From assembly GCF_003858645.1 (NCBI RefSeq), contig NZ_RQJP01000002.1, forward strand, positions 558,001 through 622,000: a stretch of 64,000 nt of DNA, read 5' to 3'. The notes below the pieces were generated by a model that was not told the origin of the DNA, searched no databases, and was given only the letters and a program-made list of their open reading frames with translations. The DNA is from Larkinella knui. Lineage in GTDB: Bacteria > Bacteroidota > Bacteroidia > Cytophagales > Spirosomataceae. The first letter of the stretch is position 1. Each line of letters starts with the position of its first letter. Below are positions 37,103-44,693 of the stretch, in pieces. A program made the position numbers and the translations under genes.

Positions 37103-37636
37103 CTACGGCCGGGGCGGAAAATTTTCGGGCGGCCCTTCCGGCTGTTCTCCAGCCCCTTCCCGGGGTGGATGGGGACGACCGAACAAGCGCGCCAGTTCGG
37201 TGGCCAGCTGCCGGAAATCGGCCTGCTGGTCGGGACGACAAAGGGCCTTGATCTGCCCGAAATGGCGGAAATTGAGCACCGCCTGGGCTTGCTGGTTGTC
37301 GCCAATTTGCTGGCTCAAAACCGCCTGCCGGGCCGAATCCGGCGACGTAGCCGCCAGCAGGCCATAATACTGACGGTGCAATTGTTGCATCTGTTTAGTC
37401 AGAATTCCCATCTGTTTGCGGTGCGCATCGATCAGTTTCTGGTAAGCCTCTCGCTGATCGGGATCGAAATGAAGCCGCTCGATGATGATTCTGGCGGGCT
37501 CTTCTCGACCCTGCGGGCTGCCCGGGCGACCGGAATGTGGCTCTCCACCCGGTTTAAACACCAGAAAGCCAATGGTTGCCAGGTTGAGCAGCAACAGCCC
37601 AACCACCGCGAAAGTCAGCAATTTTGTCCGCTCCAT
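37103..37636 (-). CDS. Spy/CpxP-like periplasmic heavy-metal sensor
   Basis: 177-residue protein with an N-terminal membrane anchor (about 6-28), then a helical periplasmic part typical of the CpxP/Spy/CnrX group. It has a long amphipathic hairpin (RIIIERLHFDPDQREAYQKLIDAHRKQM... LHRQYYGLL) and a second helix with AVLNFRHFGQIKALCRPDQQADF, where the family's LTxxQ signature is replaced by LCRPDQ. The tail is Pro/Glu-rich. In CnrX-type systems such a protein controls an anti-sigma factor, and here it lies 3 bp after a small membrane protein and downstream of an ECF sigma gene. It is thus probably the sensing arm of that module. Confidence 0.85.
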   Translation of the reverse strand: MERTKLLTFAVVGLLLLNLATIGFLVFKPGGEPHSGRPGSPQGREEPARIIIERLHFDPDQREAYQKLIDAHRKQMGILTKQMQQLHRQYYGLLAATSPDSARQAVLSQQIGDNQQAQAVLNFRHFGQIKALCRPDQQADFRQLATELARLFGRPHPPREGAGEQPEGPPENFPPRP

Positions 37637-37639
37637 CGT

Positions 37640-37939
37640 CTAATACAGTTGATTCCCGGTCGGAAACAGGTTCATTTCCTTGGCAACAGTGGTTAAATCC
37701 GCGGGTTGAGAAACCGAAGCATTCGACGGTCCTTCCATCACCTGCCAGTTGAGCAGAATCAGCAGGGCGAAGGAAGCAACCGTCAGCCAGACGGTGACGG
37801 GCGAAACATACACCGGCGCAGCCGCCGTTTGCAGCCGATCGCGGATTTTGGCAAACAAAAAGGGGCTGGGTTCCGCCCGTTGCATTCCCTCCGCACTGTT
37901 CAGTATAGCGTTAATCCATCTTTCTTTTTTAGGTTCCAT
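37640..37939 (-). CDS. Small single-span membrane protein, putative anti-sigma factor
   Basis: 99 residues. An N-terminal cytoplasmic segment of about 45 residues (rich in charged residues, with FLFAKIRDRL) would contact a sigma factor, one membrane helix follows (about 47-67), then a short periplasmic tail. There is no zinc-binding HxxxCxxC motif. Size, topology and place between an ECF sigma gene and a Spy/CnrX-like gene match CnrY-type anti-sigma factors. I rely on context for the function. A very long inverted repeat separates it from the sigma gene, which is unusual for such a pair. Confidence 0.75.
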   Translation of the reverse strand: MEPKKERWINAILNSAEGMQRAEPSPFLFAKIRDRLQTAAAPVYVSPVTVWLTVASFALLILLNWQVMEGPSNASVSQPADLTTVAKEMNLFPTGNQLY

Positions 37940-38003
37940 AGCGGTTGAGACGACAAGTGGGAAAAATTCCTACGGGTTACAATAAAAATTTGTTACACTC
38001 TGT

Positions 38004-38163
38004 TTTTCCGTTTTCGCTCGCGTATCGCGAGTGAGTTCTATCCAAAGGGCCTCTGGCCCGTACCTTCATTTCCAAAACGCTGGTTTCCATCTGAAAGCCA
38101 TGCTTCGGGCCAGAGGCCCTTTGGATAGAACTCACTCGCGACACGCGAGCGAAAACGGGAAAA
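38004..38163. repeat. Inverted repeat with about 55-bp arms between sigma and anti-sigma genes
   Basis: The left arm runs to 38060 and the right arm starts at 38106, with a 45-nt loop. The arms match with about two mismatches. Each arm itself holds two small palindromes: CTCGCG-TA-CGCGAG-like and GGGCC-TCT-GGCCC. It begins 7 bp after the sigma-factor stop and ends 65 bp before the anti-sigma start. It may be a MITE-like insertion, a terminator, or a processing site. Confidence 0.85.
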
Positions 38164-38169
38164 TAGCTA

Positions 38170-38778
38170 TTACCCACTCAACGACTTATAAACACCGGCT
38201 AATTGTTTCTTCAGGTTTTCGGTTGCCCGCTGTAGCAGCGATTCGATGGCCCCCACGCTGGCGTTCATGATTTCGGCGGTTTCGATGTTGCTCAAGCCTT
38301 CCACTTTCGTCAGCAGGTAAGCGGTTTTCTGTTTGTCAGGCAGTTTCTCGATAGCTTTGAAAAGCCGGGCGGCATTCTCCTGGTTTTCGAGCGCGATTCC
38401 CGGATGAAAAAAATCGGTGGGCTGGTGCAGCAGTTCACCCGTCTGGGTGTCGAACAGGCTGGTGAAGAACGCAAAGCGCTTGCGCCGTTTCCGGTGTTTC
38501 AGAAAATCCAGCGATTTATTGACGGCGATGCGGTACAGCCAGGTGGTTACGCTGGCGTCGCCCTTGAACGTTTGCGACGAAAGAAACACGTCCAGATACA
38601 CATCCTGCGTGATTTCTTCGGCATCTTCACGGTTGCGGACATACCCCAGCGCCAGGTTATACACCCGGTTTTTGGTCCGTTCGTAAAGAACCCTGAATGC
38701 CGCTTCGTTGCCTTGCAGGATTCCCTGAATCGCCAAAAGTAGGTCTTGCCCGTCGTTCATTCCTGACTTGTCATTCAA
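38170..38778 (-). CDS. ECF-type RNA polymerase sigma factor
   Basis: 202 residues (an ATG 6 codons later at 38760 is equally possible). Sigma region 2 is about 25-95 (FRVLYERTKNRVYNLALGYVRNREDAEEITQDVYLDVF, then TWLYRIAVNKSLDFLKHRKR), and sigma region 4 about 135-195 (LPDKQKTAYLLTKVEGLSNIETAEIMNASVGAIESLLQRATENLKK), joined by a longer linker. This fits the group of ECF factors paired with small membrane anti-sigma proteins. Downstream on the same strand lie the putative anti-sigma and Spy-like genes; upstream, 16 bp away, is a LytTR gene. Promoter targets are not evident in the window. Confidence 0.93.
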   Translation of the reverse strand: MNDKSGMNDGQDLLLAIQGILQGNEAAFRVLYERTKNRVYNLALGYVRNREDAEEITQDVYLDVFLSSQTFKGDASVTTWLYRIAVNKSLDFLKHRKRRKRFAFFTSLFDTQTGELLHQPTDFFHPGIALENQENAARLFKAIEKLPDKQKTAYLLTKVEGLSNIETAEIMNASVGAIESLLQRATENLKKQLAGVYKSLSG

Positions 38779-38794
38779 GGTAAATACCGCATTC

Positions 38795-39523
38795 TTAAAA
38801 GAGCCCGACCTGCTCGATCAATTCAAAAAAAGATTTCTTCTGGCTTTTGCTGATCGGTAACTGGTGATTTCCCACCGAAACTACATTATTCTGGATGAAA
38901 TTGATTTTGTGCAGATTGACCAGATACGATCGGTGAATGCGCAGAAACTGCTGCGCCGGCAGGACTTCCATCAGTCGGGAAAACGACTGGAGGACAACGT
39001 GTTTGGCGGAGTCGGTATAGATCCGCAGGTATTCGCCCAACCCTTCCACGAACAGAATGTCGTCGAAATTGAGCCGAATGAATTTGTAGTCTGATTTGAC
39101 GAAGATGAACGGCACCGCCGGGGCTTTGTGGCGATTCCCCGAACTCAGCGCATTTTTTGCCAAAACCGCCCCAATCTGCTGGCTGAGGTGTTTGGGCGGG
39201 AGGTCGCCGGACAAAAAACCGGCGGCTCCCAGTCCGTAGGCATCGGCCGCTACGGCCCGATTGGAACTGCAAACGAAAAAGGGCGGACAGAAATCCAGTT
39301 GTTGCAGAAACAGGAAATCATTGATTGTTAACTCATTGACCACCAGAAAAACCAGATTGTAATCTTCTTCCCGCAGCCTTTGCTCAAACAGACCCAGTTC
39401 ATCGACCACCCGGACCACCTGCCCCGGCGATAAACCATGAAGCCCTTGTTTGAGCCAGCGGCCAGCGTCGGGCGTCTCTTCGTAAATCAAACAATGGAGG
39501 GATTCCGGGGCGTCGTTCAACAT
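38795..39523 (-). CDS. LytTR-family regulator with degenerate receiver domain
   Basis: 242 residues. The N-terminal about 120 have a receiver-like fold, but the phospho-acceptor strand reads VFLVVNEL, with no Asp where 'VFLDINMP' is normal, so it is probably not phosphorylated in the usual way. The C-terminal LytTR DNA-binding domain is intact (about 140-240): FIFVKSDYKFIRLNFDDILFVEGLGEYLRIYT, FLRIHRSYLVNLHKI, and LPISKSQKKSF. It is divergent from the PqqD/ATP-grasp operon across 116 bp and precedes the ECF sigma gene on its own strand, so it may control either or both. Confidence 0.88.
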   Translation of the reverse strand: MLNDAPESLHCLIYEETPDAGRWLKQGLHGLSPGQVVRVVDELGLFEQRLREEDYNLVFLVVNELTINDFLFLQQLDFCPPFFVCSSNRAVAADAYGLGAAGFLSGDLPPKHLSQQIGAVLAKNALSSGNRHKAPAVPFIFVKSDYKFIRLNFDDILFVEGLGEYLRIYTDSAKHVVLQSFSRLMEVLPAQQFLRIHRSYLVNLHKINFIQNNVVSVGNHQLPISKSQKKSFFELIEQVGLF

Positions 39524-39639
39524 GGTCCGTTGGCTGAAAGGTTAAGTCCGTTTACTGAACAATCCGGTGTTTTGGTTGAATCGTTCGAAGGGTTTTTAGC
39601 TTAGACGTCGTCTTTACTGCACTGGTCACTTAAAACCCC

Positions 39640-39891
39640 ATGTTCTTTATGAAACTCAAAAAAAGTGTGGCTATCAGCGAAAATGGCTTTGTTTTTAACG
39701 CGTCGCGGGGCGATTCATTCTCGACCAATCCAACCGGAACCCGGATTCTGGACTGGCTGCGGGAAGGCAAAACCGATACGGAAATGAAGACGCTGCTGCT
39801 GGAAAAATACGAAATCGACGAGGCTACCTGCGAGAAAGACCTGTATGATTTCATCAAAATGCTGAACCAACAAAACCTGATCGAAGCATGA
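39640..39891 (+). CDS. PqqD-like (RiPP recognition element) protein
   Basis: 83-residue protein of the PqqD fold. It shows the expected three strands (LKKSVAISENGFVFNASRGDSFSTNPTGTRILDWL) followed by helices that end in 'CEKDLYDFIKMLNQQNLIE'. PqqD-family proteins bind leader segments of peptides and hand them to modifying enzymes. The stop overlaps the ATG of the ATP-grasp gene (ATGA), so they are translationally coupled. It opens an operon with a decarboxylase whose N-terminus resembles a RiPP leader. I found no separate precursor peptide nearby. A start at 39649 is possible. Confidence 0.85.
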   Translation: MFFMKLKKSVAISENGFVFNASRGDSFSTNPTGTRILDWLREGKTDTEMKTLLLEKYEIDEATCEKDLYDFIKMLNQQNLIEA

Positions 39892-40961
39892 GCAAGCTAC
39901 CAGTAACCATCGCCGTCACGGGCCTCAATAATTCGGATAATCCCGGCCCCGGTATTCCCGTTATCCGGAGTTTGCGCGAAAGCCGCCACCTCGACGTCCG
40001 GATTATCGGACTGTCTTACGAAAACCTCGAACCGGGTGTCTATATGGACGACCTGGTGGACATGGTGTATGCCATTCCGTATCCGTCGCTGGGTCACGAA
40101 ACCTTGCTCGCCCGGCTGACCTATATTCACGAGCAGGAAAGTCTCGACCTGATTATTCCCAATTTTGACGCCGAGTTATTCAGCTTCATCAAAATCAGCG
40201 ACACCCTGGCGGGTATGGGCATCCGGACGCTGCTGCCTACGCAGGAGCAGTTCGACGCGCGGCTCAAAGGTAAACTGGTTGAATTTGGCGACCGCTTTGC
40301 CATCAACGTTCCGAAAAGTCTGACGGTTTTTAACGCCGACGAACTGACGGACGCCCTCGGTGAATTCAGTTATCCGGTAGTGGTAAAAGGCAAATTTTAC
40401 GAAGCCTACGTTGCCCAAACCGCCGAACAGGCCCACGGCTATTTCTACAAACTGGCGGCCAAATGGGGAACGCCGGTGATTCTCCAGCAATTTATCAAAG
40501 GCCAGGAATACAACATCACGGCCCTCGGTGACGGCAAAGGGCGGCTCATGGGCGCTGTTGCCATGCGCAAAACCTACATTACACCCAATGGCAAAGGCTG
40601 GGCGGGTGTGTCGATCGACGACGAAAACCTGCTCGACATGGCCCGTAAGGTGGTTACACAAACGCGCTGGGGCGGGGGCATGGAACTGGAACTGATGCAG
40701 GAAGACAGCACCGGCGATGTGTACCTGATCGAAATCAATCCCCGTTTTCCGGCCTGGGTTTACCTGGCAACGGCCTGCGGGCAAAACCACCCCGATAGGC
40801 TGGTGCGGTTGGCACTGGGCCAGCATGTCGACCCGCAGGAAGACTATGAAGTGGGCAAAATGTTCGTGCGTTACTCCTGGGATATGATCTGCGACCTGAG
40901 CCGTTTTCAGGAAATCGCCACCACGGGGGAGGTCGCTATTCGGCCGATGGAATTGGCGTAA
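39888..40961 (+). CDS. ATP-grasp ligase
   Basis: 357-residue ATP-grasp enzyme. An N-terminal pre-ATP-grasp Rossmann domain (about 1-115, VTIAVTGLNN... LDLIIPNFDAE) is followed by the grasp: the KGK and nucleotide Lys in 'YPVVVKGKFYEAYV', the QQFIKGQEYNI hinge, and the metal site EINPRFPAW (about 283-291). It resembles PylC- or carbamoyl-phosphate-synthase-like carboxylate-amine ligases, which join a carboxylate to an amine or thiol via an acyl phosphate. Coupled by overlap to the PqqD-like gene. A palindromic repeat lies 6 bp after the stop, before the decarboxylase. The substrates are unknown; an amino acid or the decarboxylase's leader are possibilities. Confidence 0.93.
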   Translation: MSKLPVTIAVTGLNNSDNPGPGIPVIRSLRESRHLDVRIIGLSYENLEPGVYMDDLVDMVYAIPYPSLGHETLLARLTYIHEQESLDLIIPNFDAELFSFIKISDTLAGMGIRTLLPTQEQFDARLKGKLVEFGDRFAINVPKSLTVFNADELTDALGEFSYPVVVKGKFYEAYVAQTAEQAHGYFYKLAAKWGTPVILQQFIKGQEYNITALGDGKGRLMGAVAMRKTYITPNGKGWAGVSIDDENLLDMARKVVTQTRWGGGMELELMQEDSTGDVYLIEINPRFPAWVYLATACGQNHPDRLVRLALGQHVDPQEDYEVGKMFVRYSWDMICDLSRFQEIATTGEVAIRPMELA

Positions 40962-40967
40962 AAAATA

Positions 40968-41072
40968 GGTTTACGGTTTTCAGTATTCGGTTTACGGTAG
41001 CTGACGCATGCTACAAACGCGTCAGCAAGCATGCGTCAGCCACCGTAAACCGAATACTGAAAACCGTAAACC
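40968..41072. repeat. Palindromic repeat element, copy 2
   Basis: Two 45-bp arms (40968-41012 and 41028-41072) match at 44 positions around a 15-nt loop. The arms begin GGTTTACGGTTTTC and include GCTGACGCATGC. It is clearly related to the element at 27742-27821. It lies between the ATP-grasp and decarboxylase genes of one operon. Confidence 0.85.
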
Positions 41073-41096
41073 ACTCACTCAATCACTCATTAAAAA

Positions 41097-42464
41097 ATGG
41101 AAACCTTGCAAAAACTAAAATACGAACGCCCGGTTATCAAGCAGTTGAACGCGGGGGTTACCACTAAATTCGGGGCGCAAACCGGTTTTATCCCCCACAC
41201 GCACATCGACGGGCTGGCCGTGAAAGACCTGACCGCCCGCTTCGGCTCTCCGCTGTTTGTGATTTCGGAGCGCACCATTCGCCAGACGTATCAGGAAGCT
41301 TATAACGCGTTTGCCAACCGGTATCCGAACGTGCAGTTCGCCTGGTCGTACAAGACCAATTACATGAACGCCGTTTGCCGCGTTTTTCACCAGGAAGGCT
41401 CCTGGGCCGAAGTTGTGTCGCGGTTCGAGTATGAGAAAGCGTTAGGCAACGGCGTGCCCGGCGACAAGATCATTTTCAACGGCCCCGACAAAACCGCCGA
41501 CGACCACCGCGTGGCGGTTTTGAATAATTCGCCGATCCACATCGACCACTTCGACGAACTGTACGGGTTAATGGAAGTGAGTACCAAACTCGGCAAACGC
41601 CCGAAAGTGGCCATTCGCGTGAACATGGACACGGGCGTTCAGCCGATGTGGGACCGCTTCGGGTTCAACTACGAAAACGGGCAGGCGTGGGATGCCATCA
41701 CCAAAATCATCCAGACCGACAAAATGGATCTGGTAGGTCTGCACTGCCACGTCGGCACGTTTATGCTGGCCACCAGCGCCTACGCGGTTGCGGCTTCGAA
41801 AATGGCCGACCTCGCCCTGAACATCAAACGGCAATTTGGTCTGGACATTCAGTACCTCGACATGGGCGGTGGCTTTGCCTCGAAAAATACGCTGAAAGGG
41901 GCTTACCTGAGCGGAACCGACATCACGCCCTCTTTTCACGACTACGCCGAACAAATCTGCACGACGCTCATCAAAGCCGGTTTCCGGTCGGAAGAACTGC
42001 CGTTGCTGATTCTGGAAACGGGCCGGGCCCTGATCGACGATGCGGGCTATTTGCTCGGTACGGTGCTGGCCAACAAGCGGTTGTCGGATGGCCGACGGGC
42101 TACGATTATGGATTTCGGGGTCAATCTGCTGTTTACGTCGTTCTGGTACGAACACGCGGTTTCGCCCGCCCAGGATTGCAGTCAGTATGCCGAGGATGCG
42201 ATTTTGTACGGGCCGCTTTGCATGAACATCGACGTCGTGCGCGAAAACGTGAAACTTCCTCCCCTCAACAAGGGCGATCAGATGGTGGTCCACCGGGTGG
42301 GGGCCTACAACATGACGCAGTGGATGCAGTTTATTTCGCTTCGGCCCAACATTGTGCTCATCGATCTGGATGGCCAGCCTCACCTGATCCGCAAACACGA
42401 AACGGTCGAGGACCTCACGCAGTTGGAATCGACCCCGGCCCACCTCGAATCGTTCGATTTATAA
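41097..42464 (+). CDS. PLP-dependent amino-acid decarboxylase (fold III) with leader-like N-terminus
   Basis: 455-residue alanine-racemase-fold decarboxylase of the DAP/ornithine decarboxylase type. PLP Lys is in FAWSYKTNYMNAV (about 85-95), the phosphate-binding glycine loop in LDMGGGFASK, and ETGRALIDDAGYLLG and GPLCMNID (with the catalytic Cys) and GAYNMTQW complete the site. Ahead of the catalytic barrel are about 45 extra residues. Residues 8-19, KYERPVIKQLNAG, fit the Y-x-x-P-x-L/I pattern by which lasso and other RiPP leaders bind PqqD-like RREs. The operon does contain such an RRE. Substrate unknown: a basic or dicarboxylic amino acid is inferred. Confidence 0.9.
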   Translation: METLQKLKYERPVIKQLNAGVTTKFGAQTGFIPHTHIDGLAVKDLTARFGSPLFVISERTIRQTYQEAYNAFANRYPNVQFAWSYKTNYMNAVCRVFHQEGSWAEVVSRFEYEKALGNGVPGDKIIFNGPDKTADDHRVAVLNNSPIHIDHFDELYGLMEVSTKLGKRPKVAIRVNMDTGVQPMWDRFGFNYENGQAWDAITKIIQTDKMDLVGLHCHVGTFMLATSAYAVAASKMADLALNIKRQFGLDIQYLDMGGGFASKNTLKGAYLSGTDITPSFHDYAEQICTTLIKAGFRSEELPLLILETGRALIDDAGYLLGTVLANKRLSDGRRATIMDFGVNLLFTSFWYEHAVSPAQDCSQYAEDAILYGPLCMNIDVVRENVKLPPLNKGDQMVVHRVGAYNMTQWMQFISLRPNIVLIDLDGQPHLIRKHETVEDLTQLESTPAHLESFDL

Positions 42465-42485
42465 GTCCATCCCCCCTTTTTATCT

Positions 42486-44693
42486 ATGAAAAATACCGTC
42501 AAAACCCTCTTAGCCGGGGTCTTGCCTAGCTATGCGCAACTGTTTTTCACGCAAAGCAACGTCACGGGCCTGCTGGTACTGGCCGCGTCGTTCACCAACC
42601 CGGCCATCGGCTTTTGGGGGCTGGCCGGAGCGGTTTTGTGTAACCTGCTGGGATTGGTGATGCGAACCAATCCGGTTTTACTGAAACAGGGCCTGTTGGG
42701 CTACAACGGGGTGCTGGTTTCGCTCGGACTGGCTTCGACTCTTCAACCAAACGGGGCCTTTCTGGGCCTGTTTGGCGCGGCTTGCTTGCTGACGGTTATG
42801 CTCTCCAGGGCCTTTTTTCACCAGATGGGCCAGACCAGGCTGCCTTCCCTGAGTCTGGCTTTTGTGGTGGTTTACTGGATCATGCTGCTGGCTATAGGCG
42901 GTTTTTCGGAACTAAAACTTCTGCCGGTTTCTACTGAACAGCCAACCCGCTGGTACGGTTTTAGCCAACAAGGGCCGCTACCGGACTGGATACGGTTTTA
43001 CCTGCAATCGCTGGGCGGTATTTTGTTTCAGGGCAATGGGATGGCCGGAGTGTTGATCGTCGCGGGCCTTTTGTGGTCGTCGCGGATTAGCTTCACGCTA
43101 TCGGTTCTGGGGTTTCTGGCGGGATACGGTTTTTTTAGCAGCCTTGGTGGCAACTCCCTTCACGTCAGCGACCATTTTATCGGCTTTAATTTCATTCTGA
43201 CAGCTATTGCGCTGGGCGGTTTTGTCTACATTCCCAACTGGCGGACCTACGGGCTGGCGTTGCTGGTGATGCCGGTGGTGGTGGTGTTAACCGTTGCGGG
43301 GACAAACCTGTTTGGCCAGGCGGGCCTGGCCGTGGTGTCGCTGCCGTTTGTGACGGTTGTGCCGCTGGTGTTGTACGTTCTGCGTCAGGGTGGCCCGATT
43401 CCGGGCCTGGTGGAAGTAATCCATCAGCAGTATTCGCCCGAGATCAATTTGTATTCGTTTCGGAACCACCAGCAGCGGTTCGGCAAATCGACCTACGTAG
43501 AAATCGGTTTGCCATTCTTTGGCGAGTGGTCTGTTTATCAGGGCTATAACGGAAAATACACCCACAAGGAAGCCTACCGGTTTGCCTGGGATTTCGTGAT
43601 CCGCGATGCCGCCGACAAAACCTTCCGGACCACGGGTCATACGCCCGACGATTATTATGGCTATAACATGCCAGTGGTGGCTCCGGCTTCGGGCTACGTG
43701 GTGGCGATTGTGGATGGCATCGAAGACAACCCCATCGGTAACCTGAATATCAAGGAAAACTGGGGCAACGCGATTGTCATCAAACACGCCGACTTTCTGT
43801 ATTCCAACATTGCACACCTCAAAAAAGACAGTTTCACCGTGCGGCTGGGTGATTATGTTCGGAAGGGCGATGTGGTGGGCGCACTCGGGAATTCGGGACG
43901 GTCGCCGGAACCACACATTCATTTTCAGGTGCAGGCAACTCCCGACATTGGCGCCCCCACGATCCGGCATCCCATTACGTATTACCTGCTGAAAACCAGC
44001 GCCGACAGCCGCCTGAAAAGCTACGATGTGCCGCAGCAAAACGAAACGATTGCCAACATCCGAACCACGTCGCTGCTCCGGGAAGCCTTCGGATTTGTGC
44101 CAGGTCAGGTGTTGCAATTCCAGGCCGAATCGGATACCGAACGGTTTGCGGAAGATTGGGTGGTGGGTACAACCAGCCTGAACCAGTCGTATCTGTATTG
44201 TGCCGCCACCGAATCGACGGCGTATTTTGTCAACGACGGGACGATGTTCTACTTTTCGTCGTATAGCGGCCCCCGGCATACGCTTTTGTACTATTTCTAT
44301 CTGGCTGCGTACAAAGTCATGCTGGGATTTTACCGAAATACCGCCATCGACGATGCGATTCCCCTCCACCAGGTCGATACCGGTTCCGGTCGGTTGGTGC
44401 AGGATTTTCTGGCTCCGTTTGCCATTTACCGCCAGTATCGCTACCGGCTGGCTTACGGCCAGATGGACAATTACATCCGGCCCAAAACGATGCAGATCCG
44501 GTCGTCGGTAAACCGGGAGGTGCTGGGTAAGTCGCGGAAACTGTATGAGTTTGGGTTCTTGCTCGAAAACGGGATCGTCAGCGAGTTGACCATCAAACAC
44601 CGAAACCGAACCCTCATTGCCCGGCAAATTCAGCCACTTTCCGAACGTGCCGACGGGCTGCCCACCCCTGATTTAATCGAGGAAACCGTATGA
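42486..44693 (+). CDS. Urea-transporter domain fused to M23 peptidase
   Basis: 735 residues. The first about 310 form a urea-transporter (UT) type membrane domain with ten or so helices (TNPAIGFWGLAGAVLCNLLGLVMRTNP, GLLGYNGVLVSLGLA, and the repeat later at DHFIGFNFILTAIALGGF). The C-terminal part has an M23 LytM domain (about 340-520): H-x-x-x-x-x-x-x-x-D in THKEAYRFAWD, then the PHIHF His pair (HxH), so the zinc site appears complete. The remaining about 200 residues are unassigned. It begins 21 bp after the decarboxylase and overlaps the next gene by ATGA. The M23 part would face the periplasm and act on or sense peptidoglycan or a peptide. Confidence 0.9.
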   Translation: MKNTVKTLLAGVLPSYAQLFFTQSNVTGLLVLAASFTNPAIGFWGLAGAVLCNLLGLVMRTNPVLLKQGLLGYNGVLVSLGLASTLQPNGAFLGLFGAACLLTVMLSRAFFHQMGQTRLPSLSLAFVVVYWIMLLAIGGFSELKLLPVSTEQPTRWYGFSQQGPLPDWIRFYLQSLGGILFQGNGMAGVLIVAGLLWSSRISFTLSVLGFLAGYGFFSSLGGNSLHVSDHFIGFNFILTAIALGGFVYIPNWRTYGLALLVMPVVVVLTVAGTNLFGQAGLAVVSLPFVTVVPLVLYVLRQGGPIPGLVEVIHQQYSPEINLYSFRNHQQRFGKSTYVEIGLPFFGEWSVYQGYNGKYTHKEAYRFAWDFVIRDAADKTFRTTGHTPDDYYGYNMPVVAPASGYVVAIVDGIEDNPIGNLNIKENWGNAIVIKHADFLYSNIAHLKKDSFTVRLGDYVRKGDVVGALGNSGRSPEPHIHFQVQATPDIGAPTIRHPITYYLLKTSADSRLKSYDVPQQNETIANIRTTSLLREAFGFVPGQVLQFQAESDTERFAEDWVVGTTSLNQSYLYCAATESTAYFVNDGTMFYFSSYSGPRHTLLYYFYLAAYKVMLGFYRNTAIDDAIPLHQVDTGSGRLVQDFLAPFAIYRQYRYRLAYGQMDNYIRPKTMQIRSSVNREVLGKSRKLYEFGFLLENGIVSELTIKHRNRTLIARQIQPLSERADGLPTPDLIEETV

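Noticed and set aside
37977-38270. Short open frames across the long inverted repeat on both strands
   Set aside because: They encode mirror-like arm translations (for example RGPLDRTHSR on both strands), so they reflect the repeat, not genes.
43287-44627. 446-codon open frame on the - strand opposite UT-M23
   Set aside because: Reverse-frame artefact of a GC-rich coding region; no recognisable domain.
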